Shown here: positions 23,061 through 30,787 of the stretch, in pieces | Numbering within the stretch: the first letter of the stretch is position 1 | How the letters are laid out: each line of letters starts with the position of its first letter | Assembly: GCF_003946915.1 (NCBI RefSeq) | Contig: NZ_RPOC01000013.1 | Location: forward strand, 1 to 64,000 | Origin: Flavobacterium ustbae | Lineage (GTDB): Bacteria > Bacteroidota > Bacteroidia > Flavobacteriales > Flavobacteriaceae | Reading direction: 5' to 3' | Length of the DNA: 64,000 bases | Made by a program: the position numbers and the translations under genes | Notes under the pieces: model-generated | Seen by the model: the letters and a program-made list of their open reading frames with translations, nothing else | Database searches by the model: none | What the model was told of the DNA's origin: nothing

Positions 23061-23339
23061 TTATAAAATCTGAGCTGTTTTGTAAACCTGAATTGGGCTT
23101 GAAACTAAGTTTTCTGTTTTTTGAATAAACTCTTTTAAATAATGCTGTTCATTATGTAAATCTAAACCAATCTGATCTTTCCATTCTTCCCAAAGAATAA
23201 AAACATTTTCTGAAGTATGTAAATCGTAACGAATACAAGCGGCTTCTTTTCTCGTTTCGGTTACCAGATGCGTCAGCATATTTTGAACTTCAATTAAGTT
23301 CTCAGGCTTGCTTTTTAAGATGGCAGTAATTGAAATCAT
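23061..23339 (-). CDS. YgiN-like quinol monooxygenase (ABM domain)
   Basis: The protein has 92 residues covering a complete antibiotic-biosynthesis-monooxygenase (ABM) fold: ISITAILKSKPENLIEVQNML, RKEAACIRYDLHTS, FILWEEWKDQIGLDLHNEQHYLKEFI. In Escherichia coli the homologous YgiN works beside MdaB in a quinone redox cycle. Here the order is the same, 2 nt apart, so a two-gene operon is likely. It is cytoplasmic and cofactor-free. Confidence 0.85.
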   Translation of the reverse strand: MISITAILKSKPENLIEVQNMLTHLVTETRKEAACIRYDLHTSENVFILWEEWKDQIGLDLHNEQHYLKEFIQKTENLVSSPIQVYKTAQIL

Positions 23340-23341
23340 AA

Positions 23342-23947
23342 TTATAAGTATTTAAAAGTTTCTTCTAAATGTTTCGTGTAATTCTCCTTAAAGATAACGA
23401 TATTTTCTGGGGTAGCGCCTTTTTCGACATCATGAAAATGAAATCCGTTTATGCGTTCCATTCCGGTGAATTTGTTCATTTTGTGGAAACCAAACATTAC
23501 GCCGTCATCAACAGAAGTTTCGTCGAAGAATTCTCCCGGAAGCGTAAAAGCTGTTGCGGGTGCGTTCCAGCTTGTGGTCAGCATGTATTTGCGTCCGTGC
23601 AGTAATCCGCCGGTTCCGTAGTTGATGTCGGGATTTACACGGCTTCTTCCGTCGCTTTTGTAGATTCCGTTGTTGTGTCCTTGTGTGAAAACGTCGTCGA
23701 TGTATTTTTTGAAAAGGTTGGGTACTTGAAACCACCAAACTGGTGTGTGATAGATAATTAAATCTGCCCAAACGAATTTTTCGACCTCTTTTTGAAGATC
23801 GATTTCGTCTTCTATGTGGGTTGTTTTTATTTCGTAATTGTTGTTTTTAGAAAGGAATTCAACTGTCCAATCCTGAACGGTTTTATTGAATTGTCCTCCT
23901 GAATGGGCAAATTTCTGCCCGCCGTTTATAATAAATATCTTTTTCAT
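23342..23947 (-). CDS. mdaB: MdaB-like NAD(P)H quinone oxidoreductase (flavodoxin fold)
   Basis: The protein has 201 residues of flavodoxin-like fold: KKIFIINGGQKFAHSGGQFN, ADLIIYHTPVWWFQVPNLFKKYIDDVF (FMN/FAD contact), YMLTTSWNAPATAFTLPGEFF and GFHKMNKFTGMERINGFHFHDV. These are characteristic of MdaB (modulator of drug activity B), which reduces quinones by two electrons and protects against oxidative stress. It is followed after 2 nt by the YgiN-like gene. Confidence 0.87.
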   Translation of the reverse strand: MKKIFIINGGQKFAHSGGQFNKTVQDWTVEFLSKNNNYEIKTTHIEDEIDLQKEVEKFVWADLIIYHTPVWWFQVPNLFKKYIDDVFTQGHNNGIYKSDGRSRVNPDINYGTGGLLHGRKYMLTTSWNAPATAFTLPGEFFDETSVDDGVMFGFHKMNKFTGMERINGFHFHDVEKGATPENIVIFKENYTKHLEETFKYL

Positions 23948-23982
23948 TTTTAACTGTTACTTCTTTTGAAAACGGATGTGTG

Positions 23983-24050
23983 AGGGATAGAAGTGGAAAT
24001 CCTTTTGTGGCGGGGTTCGCCACAAAAGATTGTAACGGATAGCCCGACCC
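23983..24050 (+). ncRNA. structured repeat element, copy 1 (possible small RNA)
   Basis: An 11-bp hairpin, CTTTTGTGGCG (24002-24012) with CGCCACAAAAG (24018-24028), is bracketed by GGGATAGAAGTGG on the left and GTAACGGATAGCCCG on the right. ATCC and GGAT can pair across it, leaving an asymmetric bulge. A clear relative lies at 58912-58980, with the same framework and a different hairpin tip. I recall this arrangement as frequent in Flavobacterium spacers; whether it equals a named Rfam family such as Flavo-1 cannot be decided here. The strand is uncertain. Confidence 0.5.
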
Positions 24051-24089
24051 TTGGGACACACCCAAATTATTTTAATTGTTTGAGATTTT

Positions 24090-24244
24090 TTTAAACACAT
24101 AGAAACATAGATTTTTTTCTCCCTCAAAAAAAAGGGAATTGAAAGAAACTAGTTTCTAACACATAGTCCCGAAGCTTCGGGATGAATTGATGCAAGTGAA
24201 ACGCCTTTAAGCGCAAAGCAAACCTATGTTTCTATGTGTTTAAA
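24090..24244. repeat. 21-bp perfect inverted repeat with 113-nt loop
   Basis: The 21-bp arms at 24090-24110 (core AAACACATAGAAACATAG) and 24224-24244 are exact reverse complements. The loop holds another half word (AACACATAG, 24159-24167), a palindrome TCCCGAAGCTTCGGGA (24167-24182) and a GCGCAAAG word. It follows the aldo/keto reductase stop codon on the minus strand. The 313-nt gap 23948-24260 has no credible gene; a 60-codon frame across it is an artefact of the repeats. Confidence 0.88.
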
Positions 24245-24260
24245 ATATTAAAGAAAAGTA

Positions 24261-25247
24261 TTATTTTACTTTTGAAATTGCCTGATTGATGAAGTCTAAT
24301 TCTGAAGCGGAAAGATCAAAATCTAATGCTTTGGCGTTTGAAATAGCTTGTTCTGCGTTTCTGGCTCCGGCTAAAACTATCGAAATTCCTTTTTGTAAAG
24401 TTGTCCAGCGCAGCACCAGTTGGGAAATCGAAATGTGTTTGTCGTTGGCTAAAGAACTCAATTCTTCGATTAAAGTTTTTACCTGTTGCAAATCGAATTT
24501 TCCGAAGTAGCCGTTTCTATGATCGTTTTCTTTTAGTTTGCTATCGGTGAAATATTTCCCGGTTAATAAACCTCTTTCCATCGGACTGTAAGCAATGATT
24601 CCGATGTTTTCTGCAACTGTAAACGGAATTAAATCGGTTTCGATTGAACGGTTTAGCATGCTGTACGCCACTTGATTTGAAGCAATTTGAACTGTTTTTT
24701 GCGCTTCCTTAATTTGGTCAATATTGTAATTACTAACTCCAAAAGCTTTGATCTTTCCTTGTTGAATTAGTTTTTCTACCGCTTCCATAGTTTCAGAAAT
24801 TGGTGTTGTAGCGTCTGGCCAGTGAATTTGCAGTAAGTCGATATAATCGGTTTGAAGGCGTTTTAAGCTGTCTTCGATTTCTTTGATTACATTTTCTTTG
24901 GATGAATATTTATAAATCGGAACTTTTTTACCGTTGTCGTCGGCGTCGAAAAAGAAATCGCCTTTCCCGTTATTGCTTCCGTCCCAAACTAAACCGAATT
25001 TAGTTAATAACTGCACTTTAGAACGATCTACGCTTTTAATGGCTTCGCCAATCATTTCTTCGCTTAAACCAAATCCGTAAAAAGGAGCGGTGTCGATTGT
25101 GGTAACGCCATTGTCGATAGAAGCGTGAATTGAGTCGATTGAATCTTTCTTTTCGGTTCCGCCCCACATGGTTCCGCCAATGGCAAATGCGCCATATGTT
25201 ATAGCTGATAATTCTAGTTCTGAGTTGCCTAATTTTCTATATTCCAT
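24261..25247 (-). CDS. aldo/keto reductase
   Basis: The protein has 328 residues from ATG 25247 (MEYRKLGNSELELSAITYGA). An upstream extension to 25364 would overlap the AraC gene and looks non-native. It is a TIM-barrel AKR with catalytic D and Y in DTAPFYGFGLSEE, K in LLTKFGLVWDG, H in QIHWPD, plus GVSNYNIDQIKE and YSPMERGLLTGKY. It reduces aldehydes or ketones with NADPH; the substrate is unknown. It is divergent from an AraC regulator 115 bp away, which probably controls it. Confidence 0.9.
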   Translation of the reverse strand: MEYRKLGNSELELSAITYGAFAIGGTMWGGTEKKDSIDSIHASIDNGVTTIDTAPFYGFGLSEEMIGEAIKSVDRSKVQLLTKFGLVWDGSNNGKGDFFFDADDNGKKVPIYKYSSKENVIKEIEDSLKRLQTDYIDLLQIHWPDATTPISETMEAVEKLIQQGKIKAFGVSNYNIDQIKEAQKTVQIASNQVAYSMLNRSIETDLIPFTVAENIGIIAYSPMERGLLTGKYFTDSKLKENDHRNGYFGKFDLQQVKTLIEELSSLANDKHISISQLVLRWTTLQKGISIVLAGARNAEQAISNAKALDFDLSASELDFINQAISKVK

Positions 25248-25362
25248 GATTGTGATTTTTTCTGTTAAAAATTGATAGGGCAAAATTATACCGTTTTTAT
25301 GAGTTGTATTTGGTATATATTTGTCTCTTTTAGGTATATTTGCATCTTCAAATAATTTCGAC

Positions 25363-26208
25363 ATGAAAAAAGAAAATTTATATGAGCCTTTTACGGTTTC
25401 GTTTGAAACGCTGAGTGAATATCCAGATGTTGGGGATCGTCATAATTTTTTTGAACTGGTTTATATTTTAGAAGGAACTGGTTCTCAATGTATCAATAAA
25501 AATATTTTTACGTATGATCCAGGTCATTTGTTTTTATTGACGCCAGAGGATTGCCATAATTTTACGATTGAAACGAAAACGAAATTTTTCTTTTTAAGAT
25601 TTAATGATATTTATTTGAAAAATTCGAGTCTGCAGAATGAAAATATTCAGCGATTAGAATATATTCTTCAAAATGCGAATCATCAGCCGGGCTGTATTTT
25701 AAAAAATGATCCTGATAAATGTCTGGTAAAAGTGATGGTTGAAGCCATTTGTCGTGAACATCAGGATAAAGATGTTTACAATCAGGAATTGATTCAGCAG
25801 TTGGTGAATACGCTGATTATTATTGTGGCGAGAAATATTGCTAAATATCTTCCGGAGCAGGTTTCTATTAGTACGGAAGCTAAAGCGATGGATATTCTGC
25901 AGTATATTCAGAACAATATTTATTATCCTGAAAAGATTAAAGCGGAATCAATAAGTGATTATTTCGGGATTTCGAATACGTATTTAGGACGTTATTTTAA
26001 GAAACATGCGAGCGAAACGATGCAGCAATATATCAGTAATTATAAAACGAAACTGATTGAACATCGACTGCAGTTTAGCGATAAGCGAATTAATGAAATT
26101 GCGTATGAATTTGGTTTTACGGATGAAAGCCATTTTAATAAATTCTTTAGAAAACAAAAGGGATATAGTCCTTCTGAATTTAGGAAAACGATTCGGTTGA
26201 GTGCTTGA
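25363..26208 (+). CDS. AraC-family transcriptional regulator
   Basis: The protein has 281 residues from ATG 25363; an earlier TTG frame was rejected. The N-terminal cupin-like sensing domain (about 8-150: HNFFELVYILEGTGSQ, YDPGHLFLLTPEDCHNF) is followed by two HTH motifs (about 185-281: YFGISNTYLGRYFKKHASE; RINEIAYEFGFTDESHFNKFFRKQKGYSPSEFRK). It is divergent from the aldo/keto reductase gene, a common regulator-target layout. TATATTTG boxes at 25316-25323 and 25335-25342 could be -7 elements of this gene. Confidence 0.9.
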   Translation: MKKENLYEPFTVSFETLSEYPDVGDRHNFFELVYILEGTGSQCINKNIFTYDPGHLFLLTPEDCHNFTIETKTKFFFLRFNDIYLKNSSLQNENIQRLEYILQNANHQPGCILKNDPDKCLVKVMVEAICREHQDKDVYNQELIQQLVNTLIIIVARNIAKYLPEQVSISTEAKAMDILQYIQNNIYYPEKIKAESISDYFGISNTYLGRYFKKHASETMQQYISNYKTKLIEHRLQFSDKRINEIAYEFGFTDESHFNKFFRKQKGYSPSEFRKTIRLSA

Positions 26209-26301
26209 TTTTTTATTCGCCACGAATTGCTCGAATTTCACTAATTTTTTTGCCACAGATTAAATTAATTATAGAGGATTTTCTTGTGACTTGATAATTT
26301 T

Positions 26302-26376
26302 TTCTCCCGCAGATTTAGCAGATTGTGCGGATTTATTCTAAAAAAATCTGTTTAATCTGCTAAATCTGCGGAAGAA
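26302..26376. repeat. 23-bp inverted repeat of the CCGCAGATTTAGCAGAT family
   Basis: The 23-bp arms at 26302-26324 and 26354-26376 pair with one mismatch around the core CCGCAGATTTAGCAGAT. To the left (26216-26280) are GCCACGAATTGCTCG and GCCACAGATTAAATTAA words. It sits between the convergent AraC and SMI1/KNR4 genes and may terminate both. It resembles 14011-14110. Confidence 0.85.
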
Positions 26377-26435
26377 AAAAAAAAATCAGTAAAATCCGCC
26401 TCTTAGCGAAAGCTAATTCGTTTTATCAGCGTACT

Positions 26436-27497
26436 TTATCTTTCTTTTCCAATAATAAAATCAAAATGTTCGGTTTTGCCGTTTTTAAGATTGTTAATTT
26501 CGTTTTGAATTAATTCTTCTAGAGAATTGGCTACGATTTCTCTTGACCAAGATTCGTTTTGTAGTTCGATGATTTGGCCGTATTTTCCTTTTGAAGCGGG
26601 ATCTGTATCAAAAACCAGATAATCGCCGTTTCTTCCTGTAGCAAAAGGAATCCATTTTGGGTTGGCGTAATTGTCGGTGTTGATTTTTTCGAAATCTATT
26701 TCTTGTTCTGGAAGATCGTCTTCGTCAAATTGTAAATCTTGTATCGAAATCCATTCTTCTGCAATGTCTTCAAACGGAATTAAATCATAACTCCAATTAT
26801 TAACTCCAAATTGAAAAACGGCAGTTACAGCATCGTAATCGACATTTTGAACTTTATAAAAATTTAATAGAGCAGGAGGGATGACTATTTCGTCTTCGAT
26901 AACCGAATGATTTTTTATATCCTCTTCTGAAATTCCTTTTGCAAGATTATAATAATCATTGTTTTCAGAAACAATTTTATTGATTTCAGAAATCCATTCT
27001 TTCCAAAGAGGCTGAAAGAATTGGAATGTTGGATCTACAGGAGCAGGGATTTTTTTCTCTTCTTCTTTTTCTTCTTCGCGAGGAGAAATACTCAAACTTG
27101 TGATTTTACCATTTTCTTTATCAAACCAAACGCTGATTCCATTTAGGATAAAAGCACCGCTTCTGTCACCTTTAAATAGTTTGACAAGCTGTTTTTTATT
27201 GTTTTCGTAGTAGTGAAATAATTCTTCTCCGTCGAAAATAAATTCTCCACTAAAAATGCTTTTTGCGCAATAATCATATTCCCTAACTTCAAATTCGACA
27301 GCAAGACTTTCTATTTGATCTCCTTCTTTAGAAAAAGCCATAATGCCTTGATTGTCCCAAGTGTAAACGTGATTATACTTTTTTTGAATGTGTCTAGAAT
27401 CTCCTAAAGCTTGTTTTAAAACTGTGATATCAATTGGGAATTCGATGTTTATATTGTTAATCTGAAAGCCGGTTTTGGATAATTCAATTTTTGTCAT
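26436..27497 (-). CDS. SMI1/KNR4 family protein with N-terminal DUF7738-like domain
   Basis: The protein has 353 residues. Residues 1-130 (IELSKTGFQINNINIEFPID...YTWDNQGIMAFSK...SLAVEFE) form a small beta-rich domain that I associate with DUF7738. Residues about 165-345 are SMI1/KNR4-like (WKEWISEINKIVSE, IPPALLNFYKVQN, IPFEDIAEEW, WIPFATGRNGDYLVFDTD, IIELQNESWSREIVANSLEEL). SMI1/KNR4 proteins often act as immunity proteins against secreted toxins. No toxin gene is adjacent, so this role is only a possibility. It has no signal peptide. The downstream repeat at 26302-26376 may end the transcript. Confidence 0.78.
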   Translation of the reverse strand: MTKIELSKTGFQINNINIEFPIDITVLKQALGDSRHIQKKYNHVYTWDNQGIMAFSKEGDQIESLAVEFEVREYDYCAKSIFSGEFIFDGEELFHYYENNKKQLVKLFKGDRSGAFILNGISVWFDKENGKITSLSISPREEEKEEEKKIPAPVDPTFQFFQPLWKEWISEINKIVSENNDYYNLAKGISEEDIKNHSVIEDEIVIPPALLNFYKVQNVDYDAVTAVFQFGVNNWSYDLIPFEDIAEEWISIQDLQFDEDDLPEQEIDFEKINTDNYANPKWIPFATGRNGDYLVFDTDPASKGKYGQIIELQNESWSREIVANSLEELIQNEINNLKNGKTEHFDFIIGKER

Positions 27498-27521
27498 TGC
27501 TGCTTTTTTGAGGAGTTTAAA

Positions 27522-28283
27522 CTAGATGATTTTCTTAATTACGCGTAGATTATGTGTGTGTTTATTTAATTCAGGATTGTAAATTCCGGAGTGATCCAAA
27601 CGGTCAATACGAACTTTTCCGCTTGCATGAATGATGTAATTATTTTCCATAATGATGCCGACGTGAATGATATTTCCTTCGGCATTATCAAAAAAAGCTA
27701 AATCACCTGGTTCGCATTCTTCAATAAAACTTAAAGGTTCGCCTTCAAGTGCCTGCTGTGACGCATCACGATGAATTTTATAGCCGTTTAATTTGTAAAC
27801 CATTTGAGTAAAACCAGAACAATCGATTCCGAAAGGCGTTTTTCCACCCCATAAATAGGGTGCGTTTAAGTACATAAAGGCAGTTTTGATGAGCGCGCTT
27901 TTAGGTTTTATGCCACTTGTTTTGGTTCCTTCAAAATCAAAACTAGAAGTGTTTATCTCGTTATTGTTTAGAAAAGACAACGAAGCTCCCAACGGAATTG
28001 GAAGTAAAAGATTATTTGGAGCTGTTATATAATCAATTAAATCGGCATTTAAGATTATGGCCTCTTTGCTTAATTGATCAAACTGCTCTTTTGAGATTAC
28101 CTGATATTGTTTAGAATCGACCCAGCCTTCGTAGTCGTCAAACTGAATCCGAATTTTAGCCCATTGGTTATGGCGTTCTAAAATTTCGATGTGTTCTCCA
28201 AACAAAAGCTGTGTTACGATTTCGCTTCTATCACTAGCTTCAGCTCGAACGGGTACTATGGCAAGATTGCAGATTCCGAACAT
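27522..28283 (-). CDS. SH3-NlpC/P60 family cysteine peptidase (C40)
   Basis: The protein has 253 residues. An SH3-like segment (about 8-60, VPVRAEASDRSEIVTQLLFG, WAKIRIQFDDYEGWVDS) precedes an NlpC/P60 domain (about 125-253). The catalytic Cys is in GIDCSGFTQMVY and the His in IIHVGIIM, with a further His in YIIHASGKVR. The layout resembles the dipeptidyl-peptidase VI/YkfC group, which cleaves gamma-D-Glu-diaminopimelate peptides. No signal peptide is visible, which suggests recycling of murein peptides in the cytoplasm. It lies 24 nt from the SMI1/KNR4 gene on the same strand. Confidence 0.88.
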   Translation of the reverse strand: MFGICNLAIVPVRAEASDRSEIVTQLLFGEHIEILERHNQWAKIRIQFDDYEGWVDSKQYQVISKEQFDQLSKEAIILNADLIDYITAPNNLLLPIPLGASLSFLNNNEINTSSFDFEGTKTSGIKPKSALIKTAFMYLNAPYLWGGKTPFGIDCSGFTQMVYKLNGYKIHRDASQQALEGEPLSFIEECEPGDLAFFDNAEGNIIHVGIIMENNYIIHASGKVRIDRLDHSGIYNPELNKHTHNLRVIKKII

Positions 28284-28351
28284 GTATGGAAATTTATAAG
28301 TTGAAAATCAGGAATTATATAGTATAACTCCTGATTTTTATTGATATTGTT

Positions 28352-29530
28352 TTAAGCTCTTTCGATAACAATTGCTGATGCTCCACCGCCACCGTTGCAG
28401 ATCGCTGCAGCTCCAGTTTTAGCATTGTTTTGTTCTAAAACGTTTAACAAAGTAACAATGATTCTTGCTCCAGAAGCTCCAAGAGGATGTCCAAGAGAAA
28501 CAGCGCCACCGTTTACGTTTACTTTATCGTTATCAAGATTTAATATTTTTGCATTAGCTAATCCAACAACAGAGAAAGCCTCGTTGAATTCGAAATAATC
28601 CACATCTGAAATTGAAATTCCGGCTTTGTCTAATGCTTTTGGTAATGCTTTTGCCGGGCTTGTAGTAAACCATTTTGGTTCCTGAGCAGCATCGGCATAG
28701 CCTTTTATGTAAGCTAAAGGTTTTAATCCTAAAGCATTTGCTTTTTCTTCAGACATTAAAACTAAAGCAGCGGCTCCGTCATTGATCGTTGAAGCGTTTG
28801 CGGCAGTAACAGTTCCGTCTTTTGTGAAAACTGCACTTAAAGAAGGAATTTTATCTAGTTTAACGTTGGTATATTCTTCGTCTTTCGAAAAGATAATCGG
28901 TTCACCGCGTCTTTGCGGTACTTCAACAGGAACAACTTCGTTGTCAAATTTTCCGGCATCCCAGGCTTTTGCACTTCTTTCGTAAGACTGGATGGCGAAA
29001 GCATCTTGTTCTTCACGGCTGATTTTATATTCAGTTGCACATAAATCAGCGCAAACTCCCATTGCGTTGTTATCGTAAGCATCTGTCAAACCATCTTTCT
29101 GCATTCCGTCAAGCATTGTAGCTGGGCCAAATTTGTTTCCGGCACGCATTTGCACGTAATGCGGAATCAAACTCATGCTCTCCATTCCTCCAGCAACCAC
29201 AATTTCTGCGTCTCCGCAAGCAATTGCCTGAGCAGCGAACATTACAGCTTTCATTCCAGATGCACAAACTTTGTTTACTGTTGTAGCAGCAACTTCTTCA
29301 GATAATCCGGCAAAAAGAGCTGCCTGACGCGCTGGAGCTTGTCCTACACCTGCCTGAATTACGTTACCCATAAAAACTTCATCAACTAATTTTGGGTCTA
29401 GGTTAATTTTTTGAAGTGCGCCTTTAATAGCAGCAGCTCCTAATTTTGGTGCGGGTACGGTAGATAACCCTCCCATGAAACTTCCGATAGGTGTTCTAAC
29501 GGCAGAAACGATAACAACTCTTTTGCTCAT
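28352..29530 (-). CDS. acetyl-CoA C-acyltransferase (thiolase)
   Basis: The protein has 392 residues and is full length for thiolase. The nucleophile Cys is in VNKVCASGMKAVMFA; other motifs are NEAFSVVG, GGAVSLGHPLGASGARI and the second catalytic Cys in AICNGGGGASAIVIERA. It forms or cleaves acetoacetyl-CoA/3-ketoacyl-CoA and is cytosolic. The sequence fits the AtoB/PhaA-like degradative or biosynthetic branch and does not separate the two. It appears monocistronic or forms a unit with the downstream NlpC/P60 gene (68-nt gap). Confidence 0.93.
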   Translation of the reverse strand: MSKRVVIVSAVRTPIGSFMGGLSTVPAPKLGAAAIKGALQKINLDPKLVDEVFMGNVIQAGVGQAPARQAALFAGLSEEVAATTVNKVCASGMKAVMFAAQAIACGDAEIVVAGGMESMSLIPHYVQMRAGNKFGPATMLDGMQKDGLTDAYDNNAMGVCADLCATEYKISREEQDAFAIQSYERSAKAWDAGKFDNEVVPVEVPQRRGEPIIFSKDEEYTNVKLDKIPSLSAVFTKDGTVTAANASTINDGAAALVLMSEEKANALGLKPLAYIKGYADAAQEPKWFTTSPAKALPKALDKAGISISDVDYFEFNEAFSVVGLANAKILNLDNDKVNVNGGAVSLGHPLGASGARIIVTLLNVLEQNNAKTGAAAICNGGGGASAIVIERA

Positions 29531-29714
29531 GTTCTGTGTAATATTAGTTAATATAGTTAATAAGCAAATTTACGGTTTATTTGAATAAATTCAAATTTTG
29601 GTTGAATTGGAACAAATTTTAAATTAACATGAAATTTTTATTAATTCTATTTGTTTGATTGTGAACTCTTTTTGAAAAAAGATGAAAAAAAGTTTAAAAA
29701 AAGCGCAAAAATAC

Positions 29715-29745
29715 TTGTGAGATATGGAATGTTGTCTTACATTTG
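29715..29745 (+). promoter_or_regulatory. promoter of the tRNA cluster
   Basis: TTG (29715-29717) and TACATTTG (29738-29745) are separated by 20 nt, a good match to the Bacteroidetes -33/-7 consensus TTTG / TAnnTTTG. Transcription would start about 30 nt before the serine tRNA. Confidence 0.75.
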
Positions 29746-29777
29746 CAACCGCAAAACAGAACACGTTTCTTGAGCTT

Positions 29778-29861
29778 GGAGAGGTGCCAGAGCGGTAATG
29801 GAGCAGATTGCTAATCTGTCGACGGGTAACCGTCGCCAGGGTTCGAGTCCCTGTCTCTCCG
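29778..29861 (+). tRNA. tRNA-Ser (GCT)
   Basis: The acceptor GGAGAGG pairs with the final TCTCTCC. The anticodon arm CAGATT-GCT-AATCTG gives anticodon GCT, reading AGC/AGT. There is a long variable arm (GTCGACGGGTAACCGTCGCC) typical of class II serine tRNAs. The T arm is CAGGG-TTCGAGT-CCCTG. CCA is not encoded. Confidence 0.95.
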
Positions 29862-29875
29862 CTTAAATTTTGCCT

Positions 29876-29950
29876 CGGGGTGTAGCGTAGCCCGGTTATC
29901 GCGCCTGCTTTGGGAGCAGGAGGCCGCAGGTTCGAATCCTGCCACCCCGA
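29876..29950 (+). tRNA. tRNA-Pro (TGG)
   Basis: The acceptor CGGGGTG (29876-29882) pairs with CACCCCG (29943-29949), with discriminator A. The anticodon loop TTTGGGA gives TGG. The T arm has GGTTCGAATCC. It lies 14 nt after tRNA-Ser in the same transcript. Confidence 0.95.
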
Positions 29951-29981
29951 CAGAAACTTTGCCATAAGTTTTAAAACAAAT

Positions 29982-30055
29982 GGTTCCATAGCTCAGCTGG
30001 ATAGAGCAACGCACTTCTAATGCGTAGGTCGAAGGTTCGAATCCTTCTGGGATCA
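29982..30055 (+). tRNA. tRNA-Arg (TCT)
   Basis: The acceptor GGTTCCA pairs with TGGGATC through G-U pairs. The anticodon stem ACGCA/TGCGT encloses CTTCTAA, anticodon TCT, reading AGA/AGG. The T arm is GAAGG-TTCGAAT-CCTTC. It is last in the three-tRNA unit, and a terminator follows at once. Confidence 0.94.
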
Positions 30056-30059
30056 CAAC

Positions 30060-30086
30060 AAAAGCCACTCAATTTGAGTGGCTTTT
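30060..30086 (+). terminator. terminator of the tRNA cluster
   Basis: AAAAGCCACTCAA (30060-30072) pairs with TTGAGTGGCTTTT (30074-30086), followed by further T's. It starts 5 nt after tRNA-Arg. Confidence 0.9.
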
Positions 30087-30208
30087 TTGTTTTAACAAAT
30101 AAAAAAAAACTCAATGTTTACGGGTGTTTCTGGCTTTTTAAAAGTATTTTGCAGTAAATTGCATCTTCATTTAATTCTAATAACAAATAAAAAATTTTAC
30201 TGCGACCC

Positions 30209-30727
30209 ATGAATGAAGAAACAAATTTGTACAGAAATGTTAAGAAGACCAGAAGCTTACTTTTGTATGCTAGCGGAATCAGTGTTTTATTAGCGATCAC
30301 AGTTTTATACGGCATCGGGACTTTTGATGGAATATTTAAAATAAAGCTATCGATTGCCTCTGGCGCAATTCTTTTGATAATGCTTCTTTTGACATTTAAA
30401 ATGCTTGCAAGCGTAAAAGATAAATCTCCATTAATTCATATAGATCCAAGTGGCTTTTCTGGAAGAACGACTCCAGTGGCTAAAGCTTTTGGAAGAATAG
30501 AATGGCAAGATGTTACGGATGTGCAATTACAGAAAGTAGGAGGTGACACTTTGGTTGCTGTTACAATTGACAATGTAGCAAAGTATGATGGTCGTGTTTC
30601 TAAGTTTTTTTGGAAAATGGCTTATGATGAGCAAAATTCTAAATTGAATATAATGTACTCCGCTTCAGAAATTGATATTGATGCAAAAGCTTTGTATGAT
30701 CTATTTTTAAACTATTGGAAAAAATAA
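30209..30727 (+). CDS. STM3941-like two-helix membrane protein
   Basis: The protein has 172 residues. A short N-terminal arm (NLYRNVKKTR) is followed by two membrane helices (about 16-37 SLLLYASGISVLLAITVLY and 50-70 ASGAILLIMLLLTFKM). A cytoplasmic PH-like domain follows (PLIHIDPSGFSGRTTPVAKAFGRIEWQDVTDVQLQ). I associate this layout with the STM3941 family of unknown function. It has its own terminator at 30738-30763. Confidence 0.7.
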   Translation: MNEETNLYRNVKKTRSLLLYASGISVLLAITVLYGIGTFDGIFKIKLSIASGAILLIMLLLTFKMLASVKDKSPLIHIDPSGFSGRTTPVAKAFGRIEWQDVTDVQLQKVGGDTLVAVTIDNVAKYDGRVSKFFWKMAYDEQNSKLNIMYSASEIDIDAKALYDLFLNYWKK

Positions 30728-30737
30728 AAAAGTAAAG

Positions 30738-30763
30738 CGCCACTATATTAAGTGGCGTTTTTT
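30738..30763 (+). terminator. hairpin terminator
   Basis: CGCCACT (30738-30744) pairs with AGTGGCG (30751-30757), followed by seven T's. It lies just after the STM3941-like stop codon. Confidence 0.8.
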
Positions 30764-30787
30764 TATGCATTTTATCTATGTTTTTTA

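Noticed and set aside
23883..24065. 60-codon minus-strand frame over the structured element
   Set aside because: It overlaps the start of mdaB and the hairpin at 24002-24028; the translation follows the repeat and not a protein family.
29624..30068. Two minus-strand frames (121 and 85 codons) across the tRNA cluster
   Set aside because: They are antisense to three well-formed tRNA genes; the translated pattern (RDSNPGDGYPSTD and similar) is a known artefact of tRNA complements.
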